From: Prorocentrum cordatum
Lineage: Eukaryota > Sar > Dinophyceae > Prorocentrales > Prorocentraceae
DNA: 64,000 bases
Reading direction: 5' to 3'
Assembly: GCA_963575745.1 (NCBI GenBank)
Contig: CAUYUJ010016059.1
Coordinates: 136,001-200,000, forward strand
In this document: positions 21,600-33,109 of the stretch, piece by piece
How positions within the stretch are numbered: position 1 is the first letter of the stretch
Layout of the letters: the number at the start of each line of letters is the position of its first letter
The notes under the pieces: generated by a model
Databases searched by the model: none
What the model was told of the DNA's origin: nothing
What the model saw: the letters and a program-made list of their open reading frames with translations, nothing else
Made by a program: the position numbers and the translations under genes

Positions 21600-22335
21600 G
21601 GCTTCCGCCAGCCCCCTGCACCAGACACGCGCGTTCCACTACTCACGAAGCAACTGCTCTCAAATGGCCTGGATCCGCCGCGGGGGATTTACGCTACGTT
21701 ACATCGATGCAGACATGATTTTGTTCGGACCACGGCTGTCCTCTTTGCTGACCAGAACAAGGCCATTGAACGGCTCTCCAAACACTGGCTCGAGCTCGTT
21801 TTCCGCAAGGGGTTACCGCCAGGGCTTCGCCGGGCCTTCCTCACCGTGGTTCAAGAATTCCGGGCTGAGCTCCGAATATGGCCGCGCTCAGTTTGTAGCG
21901 TTGCCATCATGCGGCAATCACGCACCCGTGTTGGCGGGCATGTTGCGTGATCCCTCTCGGCAGCCCTCGGGAGCCCAACGGGACTGATGTGACTCCGCAT
22001 TGGCCCCGTGACCCAACGGGGCTGTGTGACCCCGTGTTGGCCACGACAGCTAGCCCAATACAGAGCCCATGTGACGCGAATACAATTGACGGAGCCGTAT
22101 GTATGTTCTTGCTGCTTTTTCTCGTCCTCAAGCCTTTTCCCCCGAGATGCTGTAGGCCTGCAAGACGCAGGCGTCGAGACGCAAGCGCCGACGCTGACGC
22201 GGGCCCCGGGTCACGGCGCCTGCGAGGTCGGGCAGCATCTCCTGGGGCGGGGCCCAATCCAGGACAAGAGGAATGGGGGGGGAGTGACTCCTTCCCGTCG
22301 TCGCCCTCGTCACCATCCTCCCACAGAGGGCGTCC
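21600..22335. other. No gene recognised
   Basis: No supported exon. Short ORFs on both strands lack protein-like composition. Confidence 0.35.
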
Positions 22336-22337
22336 TC

Positions 22338-22502
22338 GTCACTATCCTCCTCCTCCTCCTCCTCCTCGTCGTCCTCCTCCTCCTCCTCGCCCCTCTTTCT
22401 CTTACCCGCCCTCCCCTCTCCTCCTCCATGCTCCTCCTCCTCCTCCTCCTCCTCCTCCTCTTCCTCCTCCTCCTCATCATCCTCCTCCTCAATGTCGTCC
22501 TC
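22338..22502. repeat. (CTC)n microsatellite
   Basis: Imperfect CTC/TCC repeats with CGTC and CATC variants. Confidence 0.85.
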
Positions 22503-22649
22503 GTCAACCACCTTCCTTTCTTGCAAGTAGCTCCTCCGCGTCGCAGCACCAGACGAGTCGGCAAGGCTGGACGAGCGTTTGTGTCGCCAGTACTGTCGTG
22601 TTAGTGGTGCGCTTGTTTTCAGAATGAAGCTCTCGCCTTAACGCCGCGC

Positions 22650-22960
22650 GCCGCCCTCTTCGAACATTCCACCAATTACACTGGCGGAGGGCGTATGATT
22701 TTCAACATGTGGTTCTCGCCTGAGAGCTGCGCATTCTCACCCATGAAGCTTCGAACCACTACGCGGATGGAGCGCGAGTGGTTCTCAAAATGTGGCTTTC
22801 GCCAGAAGCGCTGCGCACACTCGCAACAGTTTCACGGATGGAGGGCTGTGCGTTCATTCAACTGGGCTCTCGCTTGAGTCTCCTTTGACGTGACCACAAG
22901 GCAATCAAACATCTGTGAAAGTCTAACCGGTGGAGGGCGGCTCGTGTTCCAAAAGGTGCT
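22650..22960. repeat. Dispersed tandem repeat (also at 50.6-50.9 kb)
   Basis: Units of about 75-90 bp with GAAC/GCGAACTGTT-like, GTGGTTCTC and GGCGGAGGGC elements. A related array lies at 50590-50935. Confidence 0.5.
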
Positions 22961-23204
22961 CTCCTGAGGAATTGCACAATGCTTGCGACCAGCAGTTCGC
23001 AATTGCGCAACATCTACATGGCTCTTCACCAGCACGGGGCGAGACAGTTCGAGAAGCTATCTGATTATGTTTCCTTCCATCTCTCCTTCCAAGATCGGAG
23101 GATGTCAGATGCTTCTCAGGCAGGCCGACGAGGGGGCGTCGTTCAAGGGAAGCGCTTCCCGCCGTGAGTAAGGAATGTTCGTAAAGTAGGGACTTATGAG
23201 GAAG

Positions 23205-23312
23205 GGGCTTTGGAATGGGAGGGTGTATTGCAACATTGTCGATGCATCTTGGGTTTACTCTGACCCCTCCTCCTCCTCCTCCTCCTCCTCCTCCTCCTCC
23301 TCCTCCTCCTTC
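23205..23312. repeat. Conserved 50-bp motif ending in a (CTC)n tract
   Basis: GGAGGGTGTATTGCAACATT and TCGATGCATCTTGGGTTTAC directly precede (CTC)n. Inverted relatives occur at 49115-49190 and 50268-50330, also followed by CTC-rich DNA. Confidence 0.55.
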
Positions 23313-23374
23313 CTTGTCCTCCTCATTCTCCGCATTCTCGCCCCCGTCCCTCTCATTCAGACGACGATGACAAC

Positions 23375-23490
23375 AATTCGAAGGTCCGCGCGGATGTTTG
23401 TAGCCGCGCTGGGCTCCCCTCCCTGGCCAGGGCGGCGCCTGAAGCGCCGCCCAGGGCGTCGGGCGCAGATCCGCGAAACCCTCGCGGCCC
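23375..23490. mobile_element. Fold-back element, family 10
   Basis: GGTCCGCGCGGATGTTTG at one end and GGCGCAGATCCGCG at the other, with GGCGCC...GCGCCGCC arms in the centre. Confidence 0.5.
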
Positions 23491-23557
23491 TTCGAAAACT
23501 CATTCTGTTTATGCTTTTGTTTCTTCTGAGATGTTTCTCCTCCGCTTCGACAGGCTA

Positions 23558-23713
23558 CACGCAAGAGTAAACCAAGGCAAGACTGACCTTCGGTGCGCGG
23601 CCTTAGGGAACGGCGGGGGGGCGCTCAATCCAAGCGCGCCGGCCAGCGCTTGGGGGGGGGGACCCATGTGGCCCTGCACCAAAGGTCACTCCAGCGAGAA
23701 GCCACTCTAGCGC
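23558..23713. mobile_element. TIR element, family 6
   Basis: Ends ACGCAAGAGTAAACC and, inverted, CTAGAGTGGCTTCTCG, with CTTCGGTGCG/TTTGGTGCA at the inner edges. It directly abuts the candidate exon at 23715, as expected for a TIR-derived intron. Confidence 0.65.
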
Positions 23714-23714
23714 T

Positions 23715-23915
23715 TATCCGACTCTTCCATCCCCCCCGCGCCGACGCCGGCGAAGACGGAGACGACGACGAGCTCCACGGCGGCGTCGCAGACGAAGCTC
23801 ATCAGCGGGCTGTCCCCGAAACGCACGGTCTGCTCCCGGGAGTCCAGCTCCACGCTCGTCCGGCCCACGCGGCGCCCGAACGCGTCAGCCATGAGGCGGT
23901 CGTACCTGTCCTTAG
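23715..23915 (-). CDS. Candidate exon with a hydrophobic end
   Basis: The minus frame reads DRYDRLMADAFGRRVGRTSV, then REQTVRFGDSPLMSFVC and AVELVVVSVFAGVGAGG; the last could be a membrane segment. An AG acceptor (GACAG|GTACGAC or CTAAG|GAC) is available near 23915. Family not recognised. Confidence 0.42.
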
Positions 23916-24135
23916 GAAGGGGCTCAAAAGGCGGGTTGGGAGGGAGGAGAGGGAGGAGAGGGAGGGCGCCATAACGGCGGCGTCGACGATCGGCGATCCA
24001 CGATGCAGGACGGAGGCTCTGATATCTCGTATAACTCTTCGATTTGTGAAGACCCCAGAGGCATCGGGTGACCTCCAGAAACATCCTGAGACCTCCAACG
24101 AGGCGAGAGGTAAGAGGATGAAAACCTCACAAATA

Positions 24136-24313
24136 AATGGGATCCGAGCAGATGGGGTCGGATGATCGCGCCGCATCGCCGATGCATCGGCGACGTCTGC
24201 GGTAAATCGGCGACGTCGGCTCGGAGAAAATCGACTCCTCATTCAGCCGCATCGCCGATGGATCGGCGATGCAGCGCAATCCTCGGACTGCGCTCCCATT
24301 TACTCGGTCTCTT
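24136..24313. mobile_element. TIR element, family 2 (diverged)
   Basis: GATCCGAGCAGATGGGGTCG at the left, inverted GGACTGCGCTCCCATTTACT at the right, and repeated CGATGCATCGGCGA inside. Confidence 0.65.
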
Positions 24314-24465
24314 TTTAGGATGCCTCGACGCCTCAAATGCACGATGGATGTAGGGTCGGCGCTGGCGTCAAGCAAGCGTGTCATAAGCTTCGCCGGAGGC
24401 CGTGGCGGGCACCCGAGGGCACGGGCGTTGCCACGGACACGACCACCGTCTGAGATGGATACCTA

Positions 24466-24704
24466 GAGGCCTCCTAGATGGGGTCCGAGTAGATGGGGTC
24501 GGAGGATCGCGCCGCATCGCCGATGCATCGGCGATGCATCGCCGATGCATCGGCGATGCATCGGCCATGCATTGGCGATGTCGGCGGTGCATCGGCACCG
24601 TCCGCGTGGAGAAAACCGTGCTCCGCATTCAGCCGCATCGCCGATGCATCGGCAATTCAGCGCGGTCCTCCGACCCCATCTACTCGGATCCCATCTGGGA
24701 GGCT
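24466..24704. mobile_element. TIR element, family 2 (best copy)
   Basis: About 239 bp. The terminal inverted repeats are about 40 bp: the left begins GAGGCCTCCTAGATGGGGTC and continues with AGTAGATGGGGTCGGAGG; the right is the near-perfect inverse. The left third is a run of the palindrome CGATGCATCG at 11-bp spacing (24513-24575). No coding capacity, so MITE-like. Confidence 0.85.
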
Positions 24705-24709
24705 TAGAA

Positions 24710-25670
24710 TTCCCAGGTATCCGATGGTGTGTTGTTACACTGCGCGGCCCCAAGGAGGCTCCGACCTGTTCCTCGGGACAGTGTTTCGCCCCAGATCCAT
24801 GTTTGATTGCCCCAGAGCCCGATCAAGGGCCCCAAAGGCCGAAATGTATGACAAACGTATGGGTTCAAAACCTCAGCTCACGGCTAGCGTGTCGCGGCGG
24901 CGGCCCCGGGAGACTGGGCAAAGCTCGGGGCGCAGACGCTGGGGAATCGGGAGGTGGTTGAGCGTGTCGCGCCGAAGCGGGGTGGGCCGGAACCAGCGGC
25001 GCGACACGCTGCGCCAAAGTTCCTCACCACAGGCGGTGTCCCACCGCCCCGGCCGCGCTCCGCGCGCCGGAGGGGGGCGGCCGAGCGCCGATCCAAGGAA
25101 TGACCTCTGGCAGAACGAAGGCCCCCTTTGAGAGCCCAGATGCGCCTCGACTTGGAAAGGGGCGCCCGAGGAAGCACGCCAGGGAGGCGAGGATCACTTT
25201 TTTTGTCGCAGAGAACGGTGGCAGCGGCAGGAGAAGGGAGAAGTCCCCTGCCCCTCGTGGGGGCTATCCCGCAGAACACTCAAGCCGACTCAGCTCAAGC
25301 ACCCGCGAAGGCCGACCGGACAGTGTACTGGACAAAAGACAGGGCCCACGCGAACGGCTCGACCACGACCAGAAACTTGACTGTCTGTATGTGCACACAG
25401 CTCGCGCTGCAAAACGTCGCTGCTTCGCAGTCCAGGGTAATGAGGGAGGAGAAAGAGGACAAGCGAAAAACCAGATGGTAAAAGATACGACTTAGCCCGA
25501 AAACGTATCAGCGCCTGGCTGGCCACACTGTTGTGCGACAGACCCGTATTGAACAGCCTCGACGGCCCAAAAATACACTCACCATGGCAGGAGGAGAGGA
25601 GGGAGAGGGAGCAGAGAGAGGACGACGACGAGCAGGAGGAAGAGGAGAAGAGGAGGGAGAGGGAGCAGAG
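24710..25670. other. No gene recognised
   Basis: Dispersed repeat fragments only (for example a GGGCCCCAAAGGCCG-like motif near 24828). No supported exon. Confidence 0.35.
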
Positions 25671-25676
25671 AGAGAA

Positions 25677-25748
25677 CGACGAGGATCTGCAAGTCGAACG
25701 AATACCCAAATCGAACGAGGATCTGCAAGTCGAACGAATACCCAAATC
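25677..25748. repeat. Perfect 36-bp tandem duplication
   Basis: Two adjacent identical copies beginning AACGAGGATCTGCAAGTCGA, at 25677-25712 and 25713-25748. Confidence 0.85.
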
Positions 25749-26423
25749 GTCTACTCGGTTTGGGCCCCGGCGCCCATCGCCGGACCGGACCGCCGAGCGG
25801 CAGCGATCGCCGGAGCCAGCGTGCGGCACCCCGGGGGGCGCGGCCTGCTGGCGTCGAGCGGCCGGGTGCGAGCCGGCCGGCCTCCCGGATGCAAGCGGCG
25901 CCGCAAGCCCACTCGCGGAGCTCGTGCACGGGAGGAGGAGAAGGGGAGGAGATGAGCCCAGCAGCACGGAAGTCCCGGAAGGCCTCGTCCTGAGGCTGGC
26001 TACAAAAAGGAAGGCCAGAGCTCGAACGAGAAAGGGAACTGCCCGGGAATGTCATGGCTGTCAGAAACCTGCTGCTCGGCGTCGAAATTGGAGCGGGCAT
26101 CGAAGAAGAGCGAAGCCAAGACCGCCGCTGGGGCAGCGCTTGGGCTCGCGGCCGTAGCTGGCGTCTGCAGCGCGGCCCGAGCTGGAGTCAGAGCCAGAGT
26201 CGGAGTACGAGCCACCATTTTCGCAGGTGACGCTCAGGCGAGACTGTGGGGCAGCACGTGTCAGATCCTCCAACCGAGCGATTCGGGGGATGCCAGCCCA
26301 TCCTTCAGGAGGTGGCCAACCGCATCCCCAGAGAGCATCATGCTCGTCACGGTAATTAGGTCACCCTGGCGGCAGGGACGGCTCTGTGTTCCTGCTGTCG
26401 CTGCCGATGAGCCATGGAACTGC

Positions 26424-26576
26424 TGGCCGCCATGGTCGTGCCAGTCCTCGTCGTAATGCGTACCAGTGGATGTCGGGGTGAAGGTGCTGCCCGCAGTCGT
26501 GCGGGGACAGCACGACGAGGGCCCCGACATCCGCTCAAACGCATCACGACGAAGACTGGCACGACCATGGCGGCCA
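26424..26576. repeat. Long hairpin (inverted repeat)
   Basis: Arms of about 55 bp (26424-26478 and 26522-26576) starting TGGCCGCCATGGTCGTGCCA, with few mismatches. The 43-bp loop has its own short arms (GTGCTG...CAGCAC). Confidence 0.8.
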
Positions 26577-27116
26577 GGGAGGCGAGGATCAGAGATAAGG
26601 AGAAGGGAGGCGGAGAGAGGGGGAGTAATGAGGAAAAAGAAGAGGGAGGATGACGACCAATGACCCATGATCCACGACCGAGGCCCGATCAGAGGATCGC
26701 GGCCCTCTGGGAGCGTGTCCACCAAGCCTGCCATCTCGGCGTCGATGGCGGGGGGGCGAGAGACACGCTTGTCCCGCCGCCCTCTCTTTTTCCTCCCACC
26801 TGGTCCAAGAACATCTGTCCTCGACTTTGGACGCTGGAGCCCTGACCCAGGGAGGCGGGGCATGTGCCGAATGACGAAAAACGGCAGAAGCAAAAACTTC
26901 CGAAGGTCCCGCATCCGCTCTGGATCCTAAAGGCGGCGCCTCGGGGGGGCCGTCCCAGGTGCGCTTTGTGCGCCAGGAGCAGGGGTGTCCAGCGCCGACC
27001 TCAGATGCAGTGTTTTTTTTGGGGGGGGAGGGGGAAACCAAACAATACCGATACTGCCACTCTCTGGACCTCTCCCAGGATGCGTTCTGCCAGAATTTCG
27101 GGGCGAATCCATAGAT

Positions 27117-27305
27117 GCCTCCTAGATGGGGTCCGAGTACATGGGGTCGGAGGATCGCGACGCATCGCCGATGCATCGGCGACACATCACCGATGCATCG
27201 GCGACGTCGGCGATGCATCGGCGCAATCGGCGTGGAGAACATCAGGTTCCACATCGAGCCGCATCGGCGATGCGGCGCGAACTTCCGACCCCACCTGGGA
27301 TGCCT
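27117..27305. mobile_element. TIR element, family 2
   Basis: Left end GCCTCCTAGATGGGGTCCGA, right end inverted GGCATCCCAGGTGGGGTCGG, with CGATGCATCGGCGA repeats inside. About 190 bp and noncoding. Confidence 0.8.
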
Positions 27306-27594
27306 AGAATCCAGCCGTGAGGCAGGGGGTCGCGGTATCGCTTGGAAGTCGCTGGGGGGCAACGTTGTTTCCAGGGCCAGGTCCCAATACTCTCGGCCGG
27401 CGCGGTTGATCAGTCAAGATCAATCCTCACGACCCCATTCGCAGGAAACTCGGATCTTAGGGTTGCTCTTACTGACGGTTGTGCAACTACGGTTCGCTCT
27501 TACACGACGTGCATTGCCCCCTCCTCCGTCGTCCCAGAAACACAAATCACTTTCGCTGCCCTTCAGCGAGCTTCAAGGTACCGCTACCTTCCCT

Positions 27595-27765
27595 TCCTCC
27601 GTTGCGAGCGTGCGTCTCCTGACCCCCCCGCGGATGGGCACGCCGCGCGTGACGTCGAAGCGCTCGCACTCGGAGGCGACGACCTGGCCGTGCTGCAGGT
27701 GGATGGTCACGTGCGACAGGTGCTTGAAGTCCGATCCGCTCTTGACCTTGGCAACTTTCATTCAT
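27595..27765 (-). CDS. Candidate exon, unknown gene
   Basis: The minus frame reads KVKSGSDFKHLSHVTIHLQH, GQVVASECERFDVTRGVPIR: alternating hydrophobic residues typical of beta strands and quite unlike repeat translation. Splice sites not fixed. No family recognised. Confidence 0.42.
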
Positions 27766-27799
27766 CCACCACCACTTAGGTAACTCCAACACGAAAGCT

Positions 27800-29157
27800 A
27801 AACAATGTCTCATCTAACGTGACTTCGAGTCGTGCCCTGTTTGGGTCAAGGATAGCTACACTCCTGCTTCACTTCAGCTTCTGCGCATACTGAAACCTGT
27901 CGAGCACAAAGGCTGACCTCGGCCGCAGCCACCACCTCCTCCTCCTCCTCCTCCTCCTCCATCCTGGATTGACTGGCATATATGCTCGAGTCGGGATCAC
28001 AATCAAAACCGAGGGCTTGTGGCGGCTTCCGGAAAAAAAACTGAACCCCAAATGTTGCCACCTCGTCGGGGCGCACCATTCACTTCTGCCGCCTGCCGCC
28101 GAGCTTCCGCCGAGGAAGAGATCGCAACTCCTTCGATCCTGGAAGGCGAGGCCCTTTCTGGAACGCCTCACATTGGGCACACGATTTTTGTACACCACCC
28201 CCACGAACAAGCTGGTCCAGCACACCACCGTGGAGCCGGGGCTGTGTGCAAAAATGGCGTCACCCGGGGGCACGACTCCTGTACACCATCCTTACAAACC
28301 AGCTGGTCTGGCACAGAGTGCGCGAGCGGGGGCGGTGGACATACATCGGCCCCCGACAACGGGAGGGGGCCCAAAAACATGCTCGCGTCGTGAGCACAAT
28401 CAAGACCGAAGGCTTGCAGCAATCTTCAGGGCCTCCGTGGGCCCGCGCTGGGCCCCGGGACCGTCAAAAGAACGACTCGGGATGAAGAAAGAGCCGGCCC
28501 TCGGGAACGGGCCGGGACTTCCGGGGGGTCTTTCCTGCGCCCCAGCACAACCAAACAGGGGATCGGGGCGAAGGGCCGGTCTCGGGGAAAGCTCGGGGTC
28601 CAGGACCTCCTTCCCGAGCCAAGGGATTCAGATGGTGTGGGATTTCCTGGGAGGCCCTCGTCGCCACGACCAGATTCGCCACACAACCCTGCTCACGACT
28701 TCGGATGCAGCCCCCCTCTCGAGGGGTAGGATGATCCATGAGGGGGGAGGGAGGGAGGAGAATATCAAAGTTTTGGATGTCCGTGTCTGTCTTGAACCTT
28801 CGCAAACCTTCGGATGCTCTGGAGGCCACAGGGGGACCTCTGGAGGGCCTGTAGGGACCTCCGGAGAGGGAATGGCATCTATGGTTGCTTGCCTCTTGTA
28901 GTGCGGCCCTCGTGGCCACAACAGGACCCGCCAGTCCTGGTTAGGACGCGCTCCAGGGCAGGCCAGGGCCGACTTTAGCGAGGATAAGCCGCTCTTGAAC
29001 TCAAATGCGCCTTCTATCGAAGGGGAGGGGTGGGGGGTGGGGGGGGCAAAACGTCTTGCCGTAGGCCGAAACGGTCCTAAGCGGGCCCTGGACATCCCAA
29101 GGCTCCCCTGTACAAGTTTTTCGCCCCGGGTCGTTTTCACTGGCCCGGGGTTGGCTG
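27800..29157. other. No gene recognised; dispersed repeats and a short (CTC)n
   Basis: A CTC tract at 27939-27961 and several diverged repeats, including about 28430-28490, which resembles 33560-33620. No supported exon. Confidence 0.35.
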
Positions 29158-29310
29158 CGTTCAGGAATGACCCTAACCAAGCGTGTCCTTTGGCAGGGAA
29201 CCTTTGGGGGCGGAGGAGGGTGCCAAATCCGAGCGCGCACGTCAGTGGTGGAGGGGCGCCTGTGGGCCCGCATCAAAGGTCACCCCGTCGGGGGACCACT
29301 CCTGCGCGTA
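29158..29310. mobile_element. TIR element, family 6 (diverged)
   Basis: Ends TTCAGGAATGACCCTAACC and inverted GCAGGAGTGGTCCCCCGAC, with CATCAAAGGTCA at the inner right edge. Confidence 0.5.
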
Positions 29311-31740
29311 GCCGACTGCTTGGGGGGACGGGACCCTTGACGAAGTTTAGCGCTGATGCAAATGTTTTGTTACGCCCGTGGTAACTCCAAACGCGTTCCA
29401 AACAGGTCCACAGCAAACCATGCCAATGTGGTCTATGATGGTGTATGTTCTGCTCAGTCAATATGAAGGTCGCGATGCCCACTGGGATTGGCTTGATGTA
29501 TGAACCACGTCGTTTGGTCGGCGTATAGAATGGGACGCTGGAGCGTCTATGCTCCGAATTCCTTCGCCGAACTCCCTGGCTCCCTGGCCGACCAGACGAC
29601 GTGGCGCATAGATCGACACCCTCCGACTCACGATCGGTTCCGTCGTGGGCGCACGAGCCCAAGTCAGTTATGGTGCCCGAGCTGTGCCCGAATGGCTCCC
29701 GAATTGGAAGCCAGATTTTTCAACGTTCGCCTGGTGCGCCGTCGTTTTCCCACGCCCGTGGTTCAGTTCGTACGGACGGCATGGCGCGCGACTCTCAAAC
29801 TGGCGCCAACGTCGCAACGACAACGACGCACATCGCAGCAGGAAGTGCGCATGTCAGTTGAGGGCTGCAACGTTGGAGCTACGATCGCGCGCTGGAATTC
29901 GACGGGCGAACGCGCGCGTACGCTCTCGCACGATGCCCGGGCAGCCAAACGTGGCCCTGGAATGGCGCGCGCGCGTCCACTGGGGCCGCGGGAGGTAGAC
30001 GCGGCGGCAGGCCCCCAAGGGGACCCTGTCGGGGGGGAAACCTCTCTGCGCGCTCAAAGTACACACAATGGGCCACCGTCGGATAACCCCCTTGGGGTTC
30101 ACCGTCGGTGTCTTCGTGAACCCACACGGTAGCCCCCAACCGCGCCCTTAGCAGTGGCCCCCGACGGTTGCACCCCACGGCGGCGGCACCCCTGCCGCAG
30201 ATCACAAGCCTCGGGGCGGCGGGTCGCATGCGCCAACCACCGCTCGGCGCGCTCGAAACCACCCGCTCGTGTGCCGGGAACTCCTATGTGGAATCGGCGG
30301 CAGTACGGTACGTGCCCGAATCGGTGCCCAAATCATGTGCGCGAGTCGGTTCCTGAACGAAAGCGAGATTTGGCCCGAATGGAAACGATAATGCGCCCGA
30401 GTGGCAGTGTAATGAAACAGTGATGCGCCCGAATGGAAATGATGATGCGCCCGAAGGGGACTGCAATGAAAACGATTATGTGCCCGAGTGAAAAATTATG
30501 TACCCGAACACAAACCACTCATTACATGACATGATACACCCTCCAACCGCATTGTACACCATTCAAACCGCGACCCGCCCGGGCACGCCAAAACGACCGC
30601 ATTGATTCGGGCATCGATTCGGGCGTCGATTCGGGCACCGATCGGGGGCGGCCCCGTGCACTTTTGGCCCACCTTTTCGGGCGCCATTCGGGCGCGGCCG
30701 TACGACATGCGGGCTGACGGCGGGCATGTCGGGGAGTTGGCCGCGTGAGCGCCAAATTCGGACACGCCGTGGCGGTGGCGGCAGTGGCGGGGATCTGGGC
30801 AGCGGCGGCGGCGCTGGAAGCTCTCGCGCCACCCCCGCGACGCGCGTTCTGTCACGATAGATTCGAGACCGCGCCAGGCATGTTAGCGCGCGGGGTACGC
30901 CAAGTGCCAAGCGCGTCGCGTGCGCCAGATACGCGCGAAACACGCCATGTGCTGCTCCAGCCGCGCCAGGGGTGCCAATTACGCCAGGCTCGCCACTGGC
31001 ACCAGGAATGGCAGGCGTGCCATGCACACAGGCGCGCAAGGCGCGGAAAAGCCTAACCAGACGCGCAGCAAACGCCCCGCAAATAACTTCCCAAAGCAAG
31101 GCCGGAAACACTCTCGCGGCCCCGAACGCCACCACGAACCATCCGTCAAGACCTAGCCATGTCATTGCACGTCAGAGCATCAACGCTTCTTTCCCAGCGC
31201 CAGAAACGATCAGCAACAACCTATCGTTAAGAACGACGGCCAACGGGAAACTGCAACCGTGCACCACTCACAACGCACGTGCTGATCCAGACCGCACGCA
31301 CGCCGCACAACGCAGCAGACGTACTCTTAAGATCGCTAGATCCACGGCGCGAGCACAAAAACGCATTCGGGCAGGCCCTGTTCGGGACCTGGGCCCGTGC
31401 GCCCACGACTTCTGTGTATAGATGCCATTGGGCGCACGGCGATGCAGTGCAATGGAGCCCCGAGAACAGCCCACGTGGAAGCCGAGAGCGGCGACAAGTC
31501 TCATGGCGCCCCCCCTCGGCTTGGGTCGGGGAGACATAAGCCCCAGATTCGGGGGACTCGGGTTGGCCCGACGGGGGCGTCAGGAGAATGATGAGACCCA
31601 GCCTGAAATTTGACAGGAAACGATGGACCGTCGACAATCAGACACGGGCCCGTCAAACAGCGTCAGCAGACCTGGGCTCCAGCCAACTCGAGCTTTACGT
31701 TTCCCCGATTCTGGCGAGGTCCTGACTTGTCCACGGCGAG
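29311..31740. other. No gene recognised; CCCGAATGG-rich DNA
   Basis: From about 29640 to 31550 the sequence is littered with CCCGAATGG, GCCCGAGTGG and TCGGGC-CGAT motifs, locally tandem at 30350-30510 and 30600-30645. It looks like a decayed interspersed tandem repeat. No exon supported. Confidence 0.45.
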
Positions 31741-31752
31741 CCCGGGGGGGAA

Positions 31753-32935
31753 GTGAGAAAGGGCAGGCCTTCTCAGAAGGCTCGCAAGTCCCCCGGCCTT
31801 CTGAGAAGATTCCTACGCCTTCCCCGAAGACACACCAAACTTCCCAGAGGGCGCGAGGACTTCTCGGGCCGGGCGAAAGTGGGGGATAGCAAACAGGGGG
31901 TTTGAGAATCGGCTCACGTAACTGGTTGTTCCCCATATCCAAAGGATGGGGTTCTTGTTCCCCGTATCCAGAGGATGGGGTTATTGTTATTCTCCGACCG
32001 CGCCGGAACACCCATACCAATGATTATTGTCATGGTGATGATTATGGTATGGTGAGAGTATGGTGTGAGTATTATGGTGACGGTGAATGATGGATGAGTA
32101 TGATGATGCTGCTGATGATGATGGTGGTGATGATGATGAGGCAACAGGAGTGGCTCCAATCCCATGTGTTTTACGTGTGCTCCTATAGATTGGGCCTCAC
32201 CTGGAGCACGCCTCCTTGATGTTACCCGTATGTTTCTATATGTTGTCCTTCTCCTATGTATGCAACCCTACATGTTTTACAAATGTTCTTATATTTTGGG
32301 CCTCCCCTGGGGCACGAGTCCTTGGTATCTTACGTTCTGTGGCTCCAATCCGCAATGTTTTATGTACGTCTGTTCCTATAGATCGGGCTTCTCCTGGGGC
32401 ACGGATCCTCCCTGGGAGGTCCCAGGAGGCTCCAGGAGGCTACGCGAGGCTCCAGGAGGCCTCAGGAGGCCACTCGAAGCCCCAAGAGGCCCCAGGAGGC
32501 CCCAAGAGGCTCCTGGAGGCCCCAGGAAGGCCCATGAGGTTTCTGGAGGCCCCAGGAGGCCCCAGGCTCATGCGCAGAGACGCGCTCGTACTACCGAGAC
32601 TCATTCACGCTCCAACCCGTTCGAAGTTAGATTCATGACCAGACCGTCACAATTCAAGCCCGCTTATATTCGAAAACTCTTGCGCCTAGACTCTCACGGC
32701 GGACAGGTCCATGCGAATAGATGCACATATGGGGAGCTCCACGCAGTGAATAATTTTCCCGGCGCCTCCCAGCGCCGGAGGCGGCTATGTATCGAGGAAC
32801 GGGCCCTTCGGTGGGGCCGAAACCAGCTGCATGCAGCAGATTTCGTAGCCCCCCCTTTCCCAATCCCCCCCTTTCGTCTGGCCCGAACTTCTGAGAAGCC
32901 CCGCCGTCTTCTGAGAGGGCCTTCTCCTCCTCATT
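31753..32935. mobile_element. Nested TIR elements: family 4 containing family 5, itself split by about 825 bp
   Basis: Family 4 left part (31753-31872, starts GTGAGAAAGG, with CTTCTGAGAAG motifs); family 5 left part (31873-31925, GGGCGAAAGTGGGGGATAGC); unrelated insert (31926-32751); family 5 right part (32752-32889, CGGCGCCTCCCAGCGCCGGA); family 4 right part (32890-32935, CTTCTGAGAAG then GGCCTTCTCC). Intact references are 35756-35909 (family 4) and 40941-41140 (family 5). Confidence 0.65.
32030..32575. repeat. Three tandem repeats inside the 825-bp insert
   Basis: GAT/ATG-rich tract (32030-32150), then three diverged units of about 85-106 bp around TGTTTTA...CCTATAGATYGGGC (32166-32405), then CAGGAGGCC minisatellite (32405-32575). 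Confidence 0.65.
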
Positions 32936-33109
32936 TCCCCTCCTCGCCTGCCGCCGAACCTGGGCTTCTGAGCCAGCCTCGCGCGCGCGCGGGGCCCCCG
33001 CAGGAAGGGCGCGCAACGGCACGCGGCAGAAGACGCAGGGCAGGCGCACGCCGGCCCGCGCCGCGGCGGGCGGCTGCCGCCCCGGCTGCACCAGGCCCAG
33101 ACTTCGGTG

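Noticed and set aside
25990-26273. Possible minus exon (LSVTCENGGSYSDSGSD)
   Set aside because: Ser/Gly-rich and short; neither frame nor splice sites could be fixed.
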